Assembly (NCBI RefSeq): GCF_900100045.1
Contig: NZ_FNEA01000018.1
Location: 1 to 64,000 of the forward strand
Direction of reading: 5' to 3'
From: Paracoccus denitrificans
GTDB lineage: Bacteria; Pseudomonadota; Alphaproteobacteria; Rhodobacterales; Rhodobacteraceae
DNA length: 64,000 bases
The notes under the pieces were generated by a model. It was not told where the DNA came from. It was given only the letters and a program-made list of their open reading frames with translations, and ran no database searches. Position numbers and translations under genes: made by a program. This document shows, one piece after another, positions 39,959 through 48,147 of this stretch (its first letter is position 1; every line of letters starts with the position of its first letter).

Positions 39959-40165
39959 ATGGGGAGGCATGAGCCGATGCAGCCGCTGTTCGCCAGCGAG
40001 AAAACCGCCGCGCGCCTGCTGGACATGCAGCCGGCCGAGTTCCGCAAACTGGTCGATGCCGGGGCGCTGCCCTGTGCGGTTCGGCATGGGCGCTGGGATG
40101 TTGCCGAGTTGCAGGCCATCATGCGCGGCACGAAGATCAAGCCCAGCGAGGAATTTGACCTGTGA
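39959..40165 (+). CDS. Excisionase-like HTH protein
   Basis: 68 residues. The segment FASEKTAARLLDMQPAEFRK then LVDAGALPCAVRHGRWDVAE is an AlpA/excisionase-type winged helix with the typical wing RHGRWDV. GGAGG lies 5 nt before the ATG. It overlaps the integrase start by 4 nt. It probably directs excision. Confidence 0.75.
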   Translation: MGRHEPMQPLFASEKTAARLLDMQPAEFRKLVDAGALPCAVRHGRWDVAELQAIMRGTKIKPSEEFDL

Positions 40166-41190
40166 GGAAACAGCGCAAGCCCTATGTCACGCTCAAGCGC
40201 ACCGGCGGCAAGGCTCGCTGGTATTACCGCCTGACGTGGTTCGAGGGCGCGCGCCGTCGAGAGCGGTTCATCCCCCTGCCAGACGACCCGGACAGCGAGG
40301 AATTCGACCGGGCCTATTGGTCGATCCGCTCGGGCACCAGCGAGGAAGTCCAGAGGCCGAAAAAGGAAACGTGGCGGCAACTGGTAATGGCCTATCGGGG
40401 CAGCGCCGGGTTCCGAAAGCTCGCGCCCCGCACCCAGAAGTCCTACAATGACACGATTGAATGGATTCTGTCAGCGAACGCCGACAAGGCGGTATCGACC
40501 ATCACCAAGCAGAAGCTGCGCGACCTGCACGTCAAGTATGGGGAGACGCCGCGCAAGGCTGATATGCTGGTGCAGATGGTTTCGATCCTGGTCAACTTCG
40601 CGCGCACCCAGCTTGAATGGGCCGTCACGAATCCAGCCGAGGGACTGACGCTCTACGGGAAGCAGCGGGAATATGAGCCTTGGCCGGAATGGATGGTGAA
40701 GGCGCTGCCAGACGCCCCGCTGGTCGTCCGCAGCGCGGCCGAACTGATCCTCGGCACTGGACAGCGCCCATCAGCGGCCATCGTCATGCGACGCGATCAG
40801 TTCCACGGAGAATGGATGACCGTCACCGACGAGAAGGGCGACGAGAGCTATGAGATATTCTGCCCGCAGGAGCTCCGTTCCTATCTCGCCAGCCTGCCGG
40901 TTGCCGGACAGCACGTCATTCCGCGCAACCTGACCCAGCCCATGCGATACGATTCGGTCGAGAAGGCGTTCCGGGCATGGCGCACCGATCTGGGCGACCG
41001 CGCCCGGCCCTTCTCACTGCATGGTCTGCGCAAGCTGTCAATCATCAGGCTGGCCGAGGCTGGATGCACGGACGCCGAAATTCAGGCGATCACCAACCAG
41101 TCCGCGCAGACCGTCGCCTATTATCGCAAGCGCGCGAATCGAAAGAAACTGTCACGGGCAGCGATGGAACGGAACGGGGACAGAACATGA
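40162..41190 (+). CDS. int: Tyrosine integrase
   Basis: 342 residues from a GTG that overlaps the excisionase stop (GTGA). The N-terminal arm-binding domain starts RKPYVTLKRTGGKARWYYRL. A core-binding domain (about 68-165) and a catalytic domain follow: Arg in GTGQRPSAAI (R202), Lys near 225, H-x-L-R in FSLHGLRKL (H287, R290), and a Tyr in TVAYYRKR (320/321). The usual second His is Asn/Gln (TNQSAQ). It ends 68 nt from the 3' end of tRNA-Thr, the expected attachment site. Confidence 0.92.
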   Translation: MRKQRKPYVTLKRTGGKARWYYRLTWFEGARRRERFIPLPDDPDSEEFDRAYWSIRSGTSEEVQRPKKETWRQLVMAYRGSAGFRKLAPRTQKSYNDTIEWILSANADKAVSTITKQKLRDLHVKYGETPRKADMLVQMVSILVNFARTQLEWAVTNPAEGLTLYGKQREYEPWPEWMVKALPDAPLVVRSAAELILGTGQRPSAAIVMRRDQFHGEWMTVTDEKGDESYEIFCPQELRSYLASLPVAGQHVIPRNLTQPMRYDSVEKAFRAWRTDLGDRARPFSLHGLRKLSIIRLAEAGCTDAEIQAITNQSAQTVAYYRKRANRKKLSRAAMERNGDRT

Positions 41191-41258
41191 CCGTGGGAAA
41201 CGATTGTGGGAAACATTTTCCCGAGTTATCATCATTTCCGCACAACCCATTGATTTTA

Positions 41259-41300
41259 TGGCGCCGGTTGCAGGAATCGAACCCGCGACCTTCTGATTAC
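41259..41300. other. Probable right prophage attachment site (within tRNA-Thr 3' half)
   Basis: The integrase points at the 3' end of an intact tRNA-Thr gene, the classic geometry for integration into the tRNA 3' half. Crossover is expected in the segment from the CCA end through the T arm toward the anticodon. The matching left copy lies outside the window, so exact limits cannot be set. Confidence 0.5.
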
Positions 41301-41334
41301 AAATCAGCTGCTCTACCAGCTGAGCTAAACCGGC
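41259..41334 (-). tRNA. tRNA-Thr(TGT)
   Basis: 76 nt with encoded CCA. The acceptor stem GCCGGTT pairs with AACCGGC. The D arm is GCTC-AGCTGGTA-GAGC. The anticodon stem-loop is CTGA-TTTGTAA-TCAG with anticodon TGT. The T arm is GCGGG-TTCGATT-CCTGC. The 3' end faces the prophage integrase, so this gene is the integration target. Confidence 0.95.
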
Positions 41335-41390
41335 GTTCCTGCAATTCCGATAGCGTCTGACGGGCGCGGGCGCAAGCGCGGGTTGCGCCG

Positions 41391-41755
41391 TCATGACGCG
41401 GCGACCATGCCCGCCGCCGCGACCAGCCGCACGGGATCGAGCCGATAAGGCAGCCCGCCCCCCGCCCCGGCATTGCGGGCGCGGGCCGTCAGTTCCGGCG
41501 TGGCCGTGACCGCCATGACCAGGATCGGGATGTCCCGCAACCGACCCTGGCACCGCCTAGACGAAGCCGAAACCGCAGACCCGCCGCATGTTGATGCCTG
41601 TCAGGATGACATCGACGGGCACGGGCCCGAGCATGGCCAGCCTCTTGGGCTCCGTCGCGGGACTGCCGCACCGCCATGCCCGCCGCCGCGAGCATCGCGG
41701 CCACGCCTGCGCGCAATTCGCGATTGCCGTGCTGGACCAGGACCGTCAGCGCCAT
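41391..41755 (-). pseudogene. Decayed CheY-like response-regulator receiver
   Basis: Reading on the minus strand, [20 protein letters not shown] then [15 protein letters not shown] resembles a receiver-domain start. It is then frameshifted into a segment with [19 protein letters not shown], the phosphoacceptor region of a receiver with Gly where Asp is expected. An in-frame TAG follows, then a third frame with DIPILVMAVTATPELTARAR and AGAGGGLPYRLDPVRLV, the end of a receiver domain. Two frame changes and a stop make it non-functional. It lies just outside the prophage beside the tRNA. Confidence 0.75.
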
Positions 41756-42080
41756 GCCCGTTCCCCGCGCCCCGCCCCAGTCGTCCCTTGTGGCCGGCAG
41801 CGATCATCAATACCTCCGAATCAAGCAGTTTCGGGCAGGATCGCGCGGAAAGATTAATCTGCGGTTGACGCGAGACCGCAAGCCGCCGCATTCCGGTGGC
41901 AATCTTGCGAAACCGGCGCATTTCCGGTCGCCGGGGCTTGCATTCCGGGCGCGAAGGGACTATCTCGCGCGCACTTCACAGGCGGGGTCGGGCCCCGGAG
42001 GGAGACATCCTTCGACGGTCCACCGGTTGGGGCAAGCCCCTGAAAGCCCCGCCAAGGCGCAAACCGGAAAGGACATGGAC
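41756..42080 (+). other. Intergenic region upstream of rpsB, promoter and leader
   Basis: 325 bp with no credible gene. It must hold the rpsB-tsf promoter and a leader. A GC-rich structured stretch with GGGGTCGGGCCCC (about 41,984-41,996) and GGGGCAAGCCCC (about 42,028-42,039) precedes the ribosome binding site. It may be an autoregulatory leader bound by S2, as is known for rpsB in other bacteria, but I could not identify a specific consensus. Confidence 0.4.
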
Positions 42081-42860
42081 ATGGCGCTTCCCGAATTCTC
42101 CATGCGTCAGCTGCTTGAAGCTGGCGTTCATTACGGCCACCAGACCCAGCGCTGGAACCCTCGCATGGCCGAGTTCATCTATGGTGAACGCAACGGCATC
42201 CACATCGTCGACCTGACCCAGACCGTGCCGATGCTGGACGCGGCGCTGCAAGTCGTGCGCGACACCGTCGCCAAGGGCGGCCGGGTGCTGTTCGTCGGCA
42301 CCAAGCGTCAGGCGCAGAAGGCCGTCGCCGATGCGGCCGAGCGTTCGGCGCAGTTCTACATGAACCACCGCTGGCTCGGCGGCACGCTGACCAACTGGAA
42401 AACCGTTTCGCAGTCGATCCAGCGCCTGAAGGCCCTGGACGAGACGCTGGGCTCGGGCGCCGAAGGGCTGACCAAGAAAGAGCGCCTGCAAATGGAACGC
42501 GAGCAGGCCAAGCTGCAAGCCTCGCTGGGCGGCATCCGCGAAATGGGCGGCCTGCCCGACCTGCTGTTCGTCATCGACGTGAACAAGGAAGACCTGGCCA
42601 TCGCCGAGGCGAAGAAGCTGGGCATCCCGGTCGTCGCCGTGGTCGATACCAACTGCTCGCCCAAGGGCGTTGACTATGTCATCCCAGGCAACGACGACGC
42701 CGCCCGCGCCATCGCGCTTTACTGCGACCTCGTCAGCCGCGCCGCGCTGGACGGCATGACCGCCCAGATGGGCGCCGCCGGCGTGGACCTTGGCGCGCTG
42801 GAAGCCAGCGTCGAGGAAGAGCTGACCGGCGAGACCGCTGAAGAAGCCGCCGAAGCCTGA
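42081..42860 (+). CDS. rpsB: 30S ribosomal protein S2
   Basis: 259 residues from ATG 42081 (AAAGGA 8 nt upstream; the in-frame ATG at 42075 is too close to it). [20 protein letters not shown] then [24 protein letters not shown] opening, [32 protein letters not shown] and [20 protein letters not shown] are S2 hallmarks. The acidic C-terminal tail ([15 protein letters not shown]) is common in Rhodobacterales. Sits before tsf, the usual operon. Confidence 0.97.
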   Translation: MALPEFSMRQLLEAGVHYGHQTQRWNPRMAEFIYGERNGIHIVDLTQTVPMLDAALQVVRDTVAKGGRVLFVGTKRQAQKAVADAAERSAQFYMNHRWLGGTLTNWKTVSQSIQRLKALDETLGSGAEGLTKKERLQMEREQAKLQASLGGIREMGGLPDLLFVIDVNKEDLAIAEAKKLGIPVVAVVDTNCSPKGVDYVIPGNDDAARAIALYCDLVSRAALDGMTAQMGAAGVDLGALEASVEEELTGETAEEAAEA

Positions 42861-42907
42861 TCGGACAGGGCCCGGACCGGGCCGCGACAGGTTTACGGAA
42901 CATTCAT

Positions 42908-42930
42908 CAGGCGGGGATAAACCCCGCCTG
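42908..42930 (+). terminator. Hairpin between rpsB and tsf
   Basis: Perfect 9-bp stem CAGGCGGGG-ATAAA-CCCCGCCTG with no U-run after it. Likely an attenuator or processing hairpin that tunes tsf relative to rpsB. Confidence 0.55.
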
Positions 42931-42957
42931 ACGCATTGAAAAGCAAGGAGACTCCCG

Positions 42958-43848
42958 ATGGCTATCACCGCTGCTATGGTGAAAGACCTGCGCGAAACCA
43001 CCGGCGCGGGCATGATGGACGCCAAGAAGGCGCTGACCGAAACCAATGGCGACATGGAAGCCGCCATCGACTGGCTGCGCACCAAGGGTCTGGCCAAGGC
43101 CGCCAAGAAATCGGGCCGCGTCGCCGCCGAGGGCCTGGTGGGCGTCGCCGTCCGCGCCGGCCGCGGGGTCGCCGTCGAACTGAACTCGGAAACCGACTTC
43201 GTCGCCAAGAACGCCGATTTCCAGCAACTCGTCCGCGATATCACCAATGTCGCGCTGGATGCCGCCACCGATGTCGAGGTGCTGAAGGCCACCCACCTGA
43301 ACGGCCGCCCGGTCGATGATGTGCTGACCGACGCCATCGCCCGCATCGGCGAGAACATGACGCTGCGCCGGCTGCACGCGCTGGAAGGCGACACCATCGT
43401 CTCCTACGTGCATAACGCCGCCGCCGAGGGCATGGGCAAGATCGGCGTGCTGGTCGCGCTGAAGGGCGATGCCGCCAAGGCGCAGGAAATCGGCAAGCAG
43501 ATCGCCATGCATATCGCCGCGACCAACCCGGCCTCGCTGTCGGAAGCCGATCTGGACCCGGCCCTGGTCGAGCGCGAGAAATCGGTGCTGAGCGAGCAGG
43601 CCCGCGAATCGGGCAAGCCCGAGGCGGTGATCGAGAAGATGATCGAGGGCCGGATGAAGAAGTTCTTCGAGGAGGTGACCCTGCTCGGCCAGAAATTCGT
43701 CATCAATCCCGACGTGACCGTCGCCCAGGCCGCGCAAGAGGCCGGCGTCGAGGTGACCGGCTATGCCCGCGTCGTGGTCGGCGAAGGCATCGAGAAGAAG
43801 GAAGAGGATTTCGCCGCCGAGGTCGCCAAGACCCGCGCCGGCGCCTGA
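42958..43848 (+). CDS. tsf: Elongation factor Ts
   Basis: 296 residues. [20 protein letters not shown] then [20 protein letters not shown] is the N-terminal EF-Ts UBA-like domain. [20 protein letters not shown] is the core motif that contacts EF-Tu. It regenerates EF-Tu-GTP. AAGGAG precedes the ATG. Length matches family members in alphaproteobacteria. Confidence 0.97.
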   Translation: MAITAAMVKDLRETTGAGMMDAKKALTETNGDMEAAIDWLRTKGLAKAAKKSGRVAAEGLVGVAVRAGRGVAVELNSETDFVAKNADFQQLVRDITNVALDAATDVEVLKATHLNGRPVDDVLTDAIARIGENMTLRRLHALEGDTIVSYVHNAAAEGMGKIGVLVALKGDAAKAQEIGKQIAMHIAATNPASLSEADLDPALVEREKSVLSEQARESGKPEAVIEKMIEGRMKKFFEEVTLLGQKFVINPDVTVAQAAQEAGVEVTGYARVVVGEGIEKKEEDFAAEVAKTRAGA

Positions 43849-43873
43849 TCCGCCCCAACAGCCGAATTGCGAG

Positions 43874-43900
43874 CGCCGGCCCCATCGGGCCGGCGTTTCG
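43874..43900 (+). terminator. Terminator of rpsB-tsf
   Basis: Nine-base-pair stem CGCCGGCCC-CATC-GGGCCGGCG followed by TTTCG, 26 nt after the tsf stop. Confidence 0.75.
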
Positions 43901-43930
43901 CATCATGCGCCCGCGCGCGGCCGTCGCGGT

Positions 43931-44803
43931 TCAGATCGCCCGGCAGACCGCGGGCGCCACGGCCACCCGCCGGATGCCATGGCCATGCCCGTTTTCCGTT
44001 CCCGGCGAGGGAAGGTCGAATGGGCGATTCTCCGGTATCTTGCGCGACTCTGCGGCGGAACCTGAGATCTGCTTGCTGCTGGCGGCCAGCAGGATTGCCT
44101 GGGCTGTAGTCTTTGCCCCCAGCGCCCTGCGCGCCAGCCGCAGATGCTTTTCCACCGTGGCCGGGGTCACCTCCAGGATCTGGGCGATCTCCTGCGTGGT
44201 ATGCCCGGCCGAGATGCATTCCAGCACCTCGCGCTGCCGCAGCGTCAGGACGCATTCGCGCTCGGCATGAGGCAGGGTCGAGATGCGCAGGTGCATGACC
44301 CCGCTCAGCGCCCCGACAAGGCGGCCATGCTGTGCCCAAAGCGCGTCCAGCCGGTCCTGCCGCATCCCGATCGTGCCGCTGACGATCACCCCGGCGCGGA
44401 TCCGCTCCACATCGTCGCCCATGCCGACCGCATAGCCGGCGACATGGCCGTAGCGGGCGAAAACGTCCATCGCGCGCTCCTCCCGCGGGCTCAGGCGTCC
44501 GGCCAGCCGGCATCGCTGCATCCAGTCCCAGCTTTCGCTGCCCCTGTTCTGGATGATCCATCGATGCATCGGCGCGCTTTCGAACAGATCCAGCGAAGCA
44601 AGCTCCTGCATCAGATACGGCGAATAGCTGGAAAGAAGCACACCATCGTCAAGCATCCGCCCACAGGGCGGCTCGAGAATCCGCACCGCACGGTAGGACA
44701 CATTGGGAAAACCCAGGCTGGCCAGTCGCGCGAAATAATGTTGCCAGACCGCCGCCGTCGAACGCGCCGCCAGGATGATCTCGATGTCTTTCAGAAGCTC
44801 CAT
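43931..44803 (-). CDS. LuxR-family transcriptional regulator
   Basis: 290 residues. The N-terminal about 160 residues fit an autoinducer-binding domain (FARLASLGFPNVSYRAVRIL, WIIQNRGSESWDWMQRC, YAVGMGDDVERIRAGVIVSG). A LuxR helix-turn-helix follows at about 186-245 (LTLRQREVLECISAGHTTQE then IAQILEVTPATVEKHL). A 40-residue tail is longer than usual. No luxI is found in the window, so it is a LuxR solo as far as visible. Convergent with tsf; upstream is a gene-poor region that probably carries its promoter. Confidence 0.85.
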   Translation of the reverse strand: MELLKDIEIILAARSTAAVWQHYFARLASLGFPNVSYRAVRILEPPCGRMLDDGVLLSSYSPYLMQELASLDLFESAPMHRWIIQNRGSESWDWMQRCRLAGRLSPREERAMDVFARYGHVAGYAVGMGDDVERIRAGVIVSGTIGMRQDRLDALWAQHGRLVGALSGVMHLRISTLPHAERECVLTLRQREVLECISAGHTTQEIAQILEVTPATVEKHLRLARRALGAKTTAQAILLAASSKQISGSAAESRKIPENRPFDLPSPGTENGHGHGIRRVAVAPAVCRAI

Positions 44804-45433
44804 GTCGATCGAACTCTTCCCCCAAATTCCTTAGAATAAATTGCACCGTAGCCAGTGCCATTGAAATATTATTGCCGAGAAGCTGCAAGGATCAATGCAC
44901 CAAGCGCGTCCTTTTCAGCATGACGCTTGGTCAACAGGATTGACGGATCGGGGAAATCGCCTTGATAATATAAGGAAATCATTGGCAGAGCGCCCAAATA
45001 CCCTGCCTTTGGGGTGATTTTCGTTGCCGACTTGCCGGTTCCGCCCCTTGGTGGTTCGCGGCAAGAAACAGCCATGGGAATTCTTTCGAGAATCACGCGA
45101 TCAATCATCACATCGCAACGGAAAAAACGCGAGAATGCGTGATACCTGCACCCGGCGGAATATCGGGGCGTCGCACCCGGCCACACGACCCGGTCGCTGC
45201 GGCCTCGCGCAAGGCCGAGAATACCTGAAACCGCCCGGTTTCAAGCAGGGCCAGTATTCCGAAGAGAGCGGCGCCGGCATTCATCGCCATGCAACCCGGA
45301 GCCTGCGCAATGTTGCCGGGCCGCACACCTGATGATCGGCCCATATTTGCGGGCGCCTTCCCGACCGGCACGCCTCGCCGTCACGGGATCGCCGATTGCG
45401 GCGAGAACCAGAGACTGGAGCGGCGGGACGGGT
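44804..45433. other. Gene-poor, relatively AT-richer region
   Basis: 630 bp with no reading frame that has both convincing codon use and a ribosome binding site. Minus-strand frames at 44,869-45,186 and 45,108-45,371 exist, but neither resembles a known protein. The first half (about 44,820-44,990) is visibly AT-richer than its surroundings. It could be a remnant of a lost gene or of transferred DNA, plus the luxR promoter. Confidence 0.5.
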
Positions 45434-46309
45434 TCAGGGGGTGAGAAACTCGACCCCCGGCAAGGCAGCGATCTCGGCCATATCGGCATCATAGGCGGCG
45501 GTGATGCGGTCGACCATCTGCTGAGTCCAGCCAGGCAGGTTCAGTTCGACCTCGATCTGCTCGGGCTGGGCGTGTTTCTCCAGCGCGGCGGCAAAGATGC
45601 GGCGGCGGCTTGCAACGGTCAGCCGCTCTTCCTGCGCCATCGCCTCGCGGATCATGCGGATGCCGTCGGGATGCAGGATGTCGCCCAGGATCTGCAATCC
45701 GGCCTTGAGCGGCACATCGGCCGGCATGGTCGAGATGCTGCGCACCACCTCGGGCCAGATCAGCGAGGTATCTTCATGGCACCAGACCACCAGGCGCCGG
45801 CCTGGCAGGGCGGCCAGGATGCGCCGGATCGCCGGGCCCCAGCGCAGCGCCTCGGGGTCGACGCCTGCCATCAACTCGGCATAGCTGCCGCTGCCCTCCT
45901 GCGAGAGGATGAAGGAAACCAGCGTCGCCGGGTTCTTCAACCCCAGGAAGAACTCGACCTCGGCGCTGGGAAACAGGTTGGCCAGCGCCGCCATCTTCTC
46001 GCCGGCGGCGGCATAGAGCCCCTCGGGCGAGATCGCGCGCGACGCCTTGCCCAGAAAGGTCGGGGTGCTGCAGATGACGCGGCGCGGATTGTCCGAGTTC
46101 AGGATCGCATCCAGCATCACCTGTTCCATCTCGGGCGTGGCGGGACCGCCCCGCAACGCGCTCAACGCCTCGTTGAAGACCTCGTGATGCCGGTTCGGGG
46201 TCACCGGCTCGACCCCGTTGCGCAACAGCCAGTCGCGGTTCTGCAACAGCGTCTTGACCATGCGATAGAGATCCGTGCCATGAACCCCGCAATGAAAGAC
46301 GACCTGCAT
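45434..46309 (-). CDS. Conserved hypothetical protein, sulfotransferase-like N-terminus
   Basis: 291 residues from ATG 46309 (AGGAG 8 nt upstream). It opens MQVVFHCGVHGTDLYRMVKT, which recalls the nucleotide-binding start of cytosolic sulfotransferase-like proteins (HxGxxxT), but a full PAPS loop is not visible. Later features are RRVICSTPTFLGKASRAISP and RRLVVWCHEDTSLIWPEVV. I recognise it only as a protein type seen in Rhodobacterales. The next upstream gene on the same strand lies 272 bp away. Confidence 0.7.
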   Translation of the reverse strand: MQVVFHCGVHGTDLYRMVKTLLQNRDWLLRNGVEPVTPNRHHEVFNEALSALRGGPATPEMEQVMLDAILNSDNPRRVICSTPTFLGKASRAISPEGLYAAAGEKMAALANLFPSAEVEFFLGLKNPATLVSFILSQEGSGSYAELMAGVDPEALRWGPAIRRILAALPGRRLVVWCHEDTSLIWPEVVRSISTMPADVPLKAGLQILGDILHPDGIRMIREAMAQEERLTVASRRRIFAAALEKHAQPEQIEVELNLPGWTQQMVDRITAAYDADMAEIAALPGVEFLTP

Positions 46310-46581
46310 ACCCACAACTCCTGACTCGTTTCGGCGACACAGTAGCCAGCAATCCGTGCCGCGGAAACCTCATGGTTGAGTCCCCCGCGACACCGCACTG
46401 CCGAAGCACCGGCCCATCCGCCACCGCAGCCCGACAACCGAAGGGGCATCGGCGGCGGCTCCACGGTGGCGCCGAGACGGCGCAGCATGCGCAAGACAGG
46501 CAGTGCAACCGACAGCGCGGCGTCCTGACCGGGCTTCGCGATGCGCGACAGCCGCACCGGGTACCATCCAATCACCGCAAC

Positions 46582-47544
46582 TCACAACGCCACCCTGCCC
46601 CTGCCGGAGATCTTTGCCCGGTAAAGCGCTGCATCCGCGAGTTCGAACAGCTGATGGGGCAGCACGGCTGGCTTGCTGTCGGAAACCGCGATGCCGATGC
46701 TTGCCGAAATCCTGCCCGAGCCGGGACCGGCCTCGACGGAACCGATCCTGCCGATGATCCTCTTGCAGATGTTCAGGGAATCCGCCGCCGGCCAGTCGGC
46801 AAAGATCAGCGCCAGGAACTCGTCGCCTCCCGCGCGGCAAACCCTGTCGCCGGAACGCACCTCGGAGGCCAGGGCCGAGGCCACCCCGACCAGGACGCGA
46901 TCCCCCGCGGCATGGCCGAATTCGTCGTTGATATTCTTGAAATGGTCGAGATCCAGATGAACCAGGGCAAAAGGTCTTTTGTCCCTCTGATCGAATGCCC
47001 TGGAGAAGGCGATGTCGAATCCACGCCGATTCAGCAATCCGGTCAGGGGATCGGTGATCGACAAAACCTGCGCGCTTTCACGCGCCTCCTCAAGGCCGAT
47101 GTTGACGCGGGACAGTTCGAGCAGCGCGGCACGGTTCGCCTCGTGCAGAAACAGGAACTCCATGGCCAGGTCCGATGGCGGAAAGTCGGAATCGTTCAGC
47201 CCGAATCTTTGCACCGCCGAGGAAAGGCATATCCCAAACCCCAGGTTGAGCATGGCGCGTTCCGGCGAGACATGGACGCCATGCCCGCGCAGGGAAACAT
47301 CCCCGTGATGACGCATCTGCAAGAATATCCGCCTGCCGCAGCCCAGATGGGAAAACAGATCCTTGAAAGATATCCGATGACCCAGGTTATCGGCTGGAAT
47401 GAAAACATCCTCCAGGCGAACAGCGCCTCGCAACAGCTTGGCAAGCGTCCTTCCCCGGGAAACCATCACGCCGGCACGATCCAGCATGAGATGCATGGGC
47501 ATCAACGCCGCCAGATCGCGAATGTCGATCACCGCGTCCTTCAA
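46582..47544 (-). CDS. HNOBA-GGDEF diguanylate cyclase
   Basis: 320 residues. The N-terminal 150 (LAALMPMHLMLDRAGVMVSR, IFLQMRHHGDVSLRGHGVHV, MEFLFLHEANRAALLELSR) form a heme-NO-binding-associated (HNOBA) domain. The GGDEF domain has DPLTGLLNRRGF, LDLDHFKNINDEFGH and the intact active site AGGDEF at 238-243, with a probable inhibitory I-site R230-S-G-D233 five residues earlier. It makes cyclic-di-GMP under control of the HNOBA sensor and the H-NOX-like partner encoded upstream (ATGA overlap). Confidence 0.88.
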   Translation of the reverse strand: MKDAVIDIRDLAALMPMHLMLDRAGVMVSRGRTLAKLLRGAVRLEDVFIPADNLGHRISFKDLFSHLGCGRRIFLQMRHHGDVSLRGHGVHVSPERAMLNLGFGICLSSAVQRFGLNDSDFPPSDLAMEFLFLHEANRAALLELSRVNIGLEEARESAQVLSITDPLTGLLNRRGFDIAFSRAFDQRDKRPFALVHLDLDHFKNINDEFGHAAGDRVLVGVASALASEVRSGDRVCRAGGDEFLALIFADWPAADSLNICKRIIGRIGSVEAGPGSGRISASIGIAVSDSKPAVLPHQLFELADAALYRAKISGRGRVAL

Positions 47545-48110
47545 GGCCGCACCTGCATCGGCGAAAGTTCGAAGCGGCGGCGGCCGGAGTAATCGGGCAG
47601 GACGACATCGATCTCGATGCGGTCCCGGGCGACCGAAATGATCACCAGCGAGCCGTAATCATCCGCCATGCCCCTCAGCATGCCGGCCATGACCCGCATC
47701 AGGCCCGACTGGTGCGATTCGGCGATTATCCGATAGCGCCCCCGTGCGTCCGACAGCACCGCGAAACCCGGAAGTTCGAGATCGGGGATCACCAGCTTGA
47801 CGCGCCCCGGCAACTCTCGCAGCGATTCGACGAATTCCTCGAAACTCGCGCCGCCGAATCGCAGCAGCCTGCGGATCTGCTCCTGGCGGCTCAGCCATGC
47901 CCCGACATCCTCAAGCAGTTCACCGGCCGATTTGTCGAGCCGCCTCGCCGAGGCGATCACGATGGAACGCGTGACGCCGTCCGGGCTGTTCCCCCAGGTC
48001 AGGAAGCCGTCGGGGTGGACATCGGTTTCGGCGGCCACCTCCTGCCACAGCGCATTGCCATAGGTGCTGCGCAGGAACACCTCGATACAACGATTGACGA
48101 GACCATGCAT
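47541..48110 (-). CDS. H-NOX (HNOB)-family protein lacking heme-ligand residues
   Basis: 189 residues with the H-NOX opening MHGLVNRCIEVFLRSTYGNA and C-terminal RVMAGMLRGMADDYG. In classical H-NOX a proximal His follows the segment corresponding to FVESLREL here; this protein has Pro (about 101). The YxSxR heme-propionate motif is replaced by AESHQ (130-134), losing Tyr and Arg. So it probably does not bind heme in the normal way. Overlaps the HNOBA-GGDEF gene, the usual H-NOX partner arrangement. Confidence 0.82.
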   Translation of the reverse strand: MHGLVNRCIEVFLRSTYGNALWQEVAAETDVHPDGFLTWGNSPDGVTRSIVIASARRLDKSAGELLEDVGAWLSRQEQIRRLLRFGGASFEEFVESLRELPGRVKLVIPDLELPGFAVLSDARGRYRIIAESHQSGLMRVMAGMLRGMADDYGSLVIISVARDRIEIDVVLPDYSGRRRFELSPMQVRP

Positions 48111-48147
48111 TTCCTGAAACCCTGTTCGGATGAGCCGTCGCTGGCGA

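Larger units (their letters stand above)
1..41300. mobile_element. Temperate podovirus-type prophage, left end outside window
   Basis: From position 1 to the tRNA-Thr gene nearly every gene is phage-like: lysis, tail fibres, internal virion proteins, head, terminase, early operons, repressor, recombination genes and integrase. Late genes are on the minus strand and the integrase arm is on the plus strand, with the repressor switch near 31.4 kb. Head proteins resemble Bordetella phage BPP-1 (Bbp16, Bbp17 and Bbp19 families). Tail tube and internal proteins resemble T7 gp11 to gp16. No gene inside is obviously broken apart from one small remnant, so the prophage may be intact. The left attachment site is not in the window because the endolysin runs off position 1. 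Confidence 0.93.

Noticed and set aside
1..41300. Diversity-generating retroelement expected from BPP-1 kinship
   Set aside because: No reverse transcriptase motif and no template/variable repeat pair seen in the window.
44869..45186. Minus-strand frame in the gene-poor region as a luxI or other gene
   Set aside because: No AHL-synthase motifs, mixed composition and no convincing ribosome binding site.
46370..46840. Minus-strand frame overlapping the GGDEF gene end
   Set aside because: Shadow of the GGDEF domain frame; Arg/Gly-rich with no motif.
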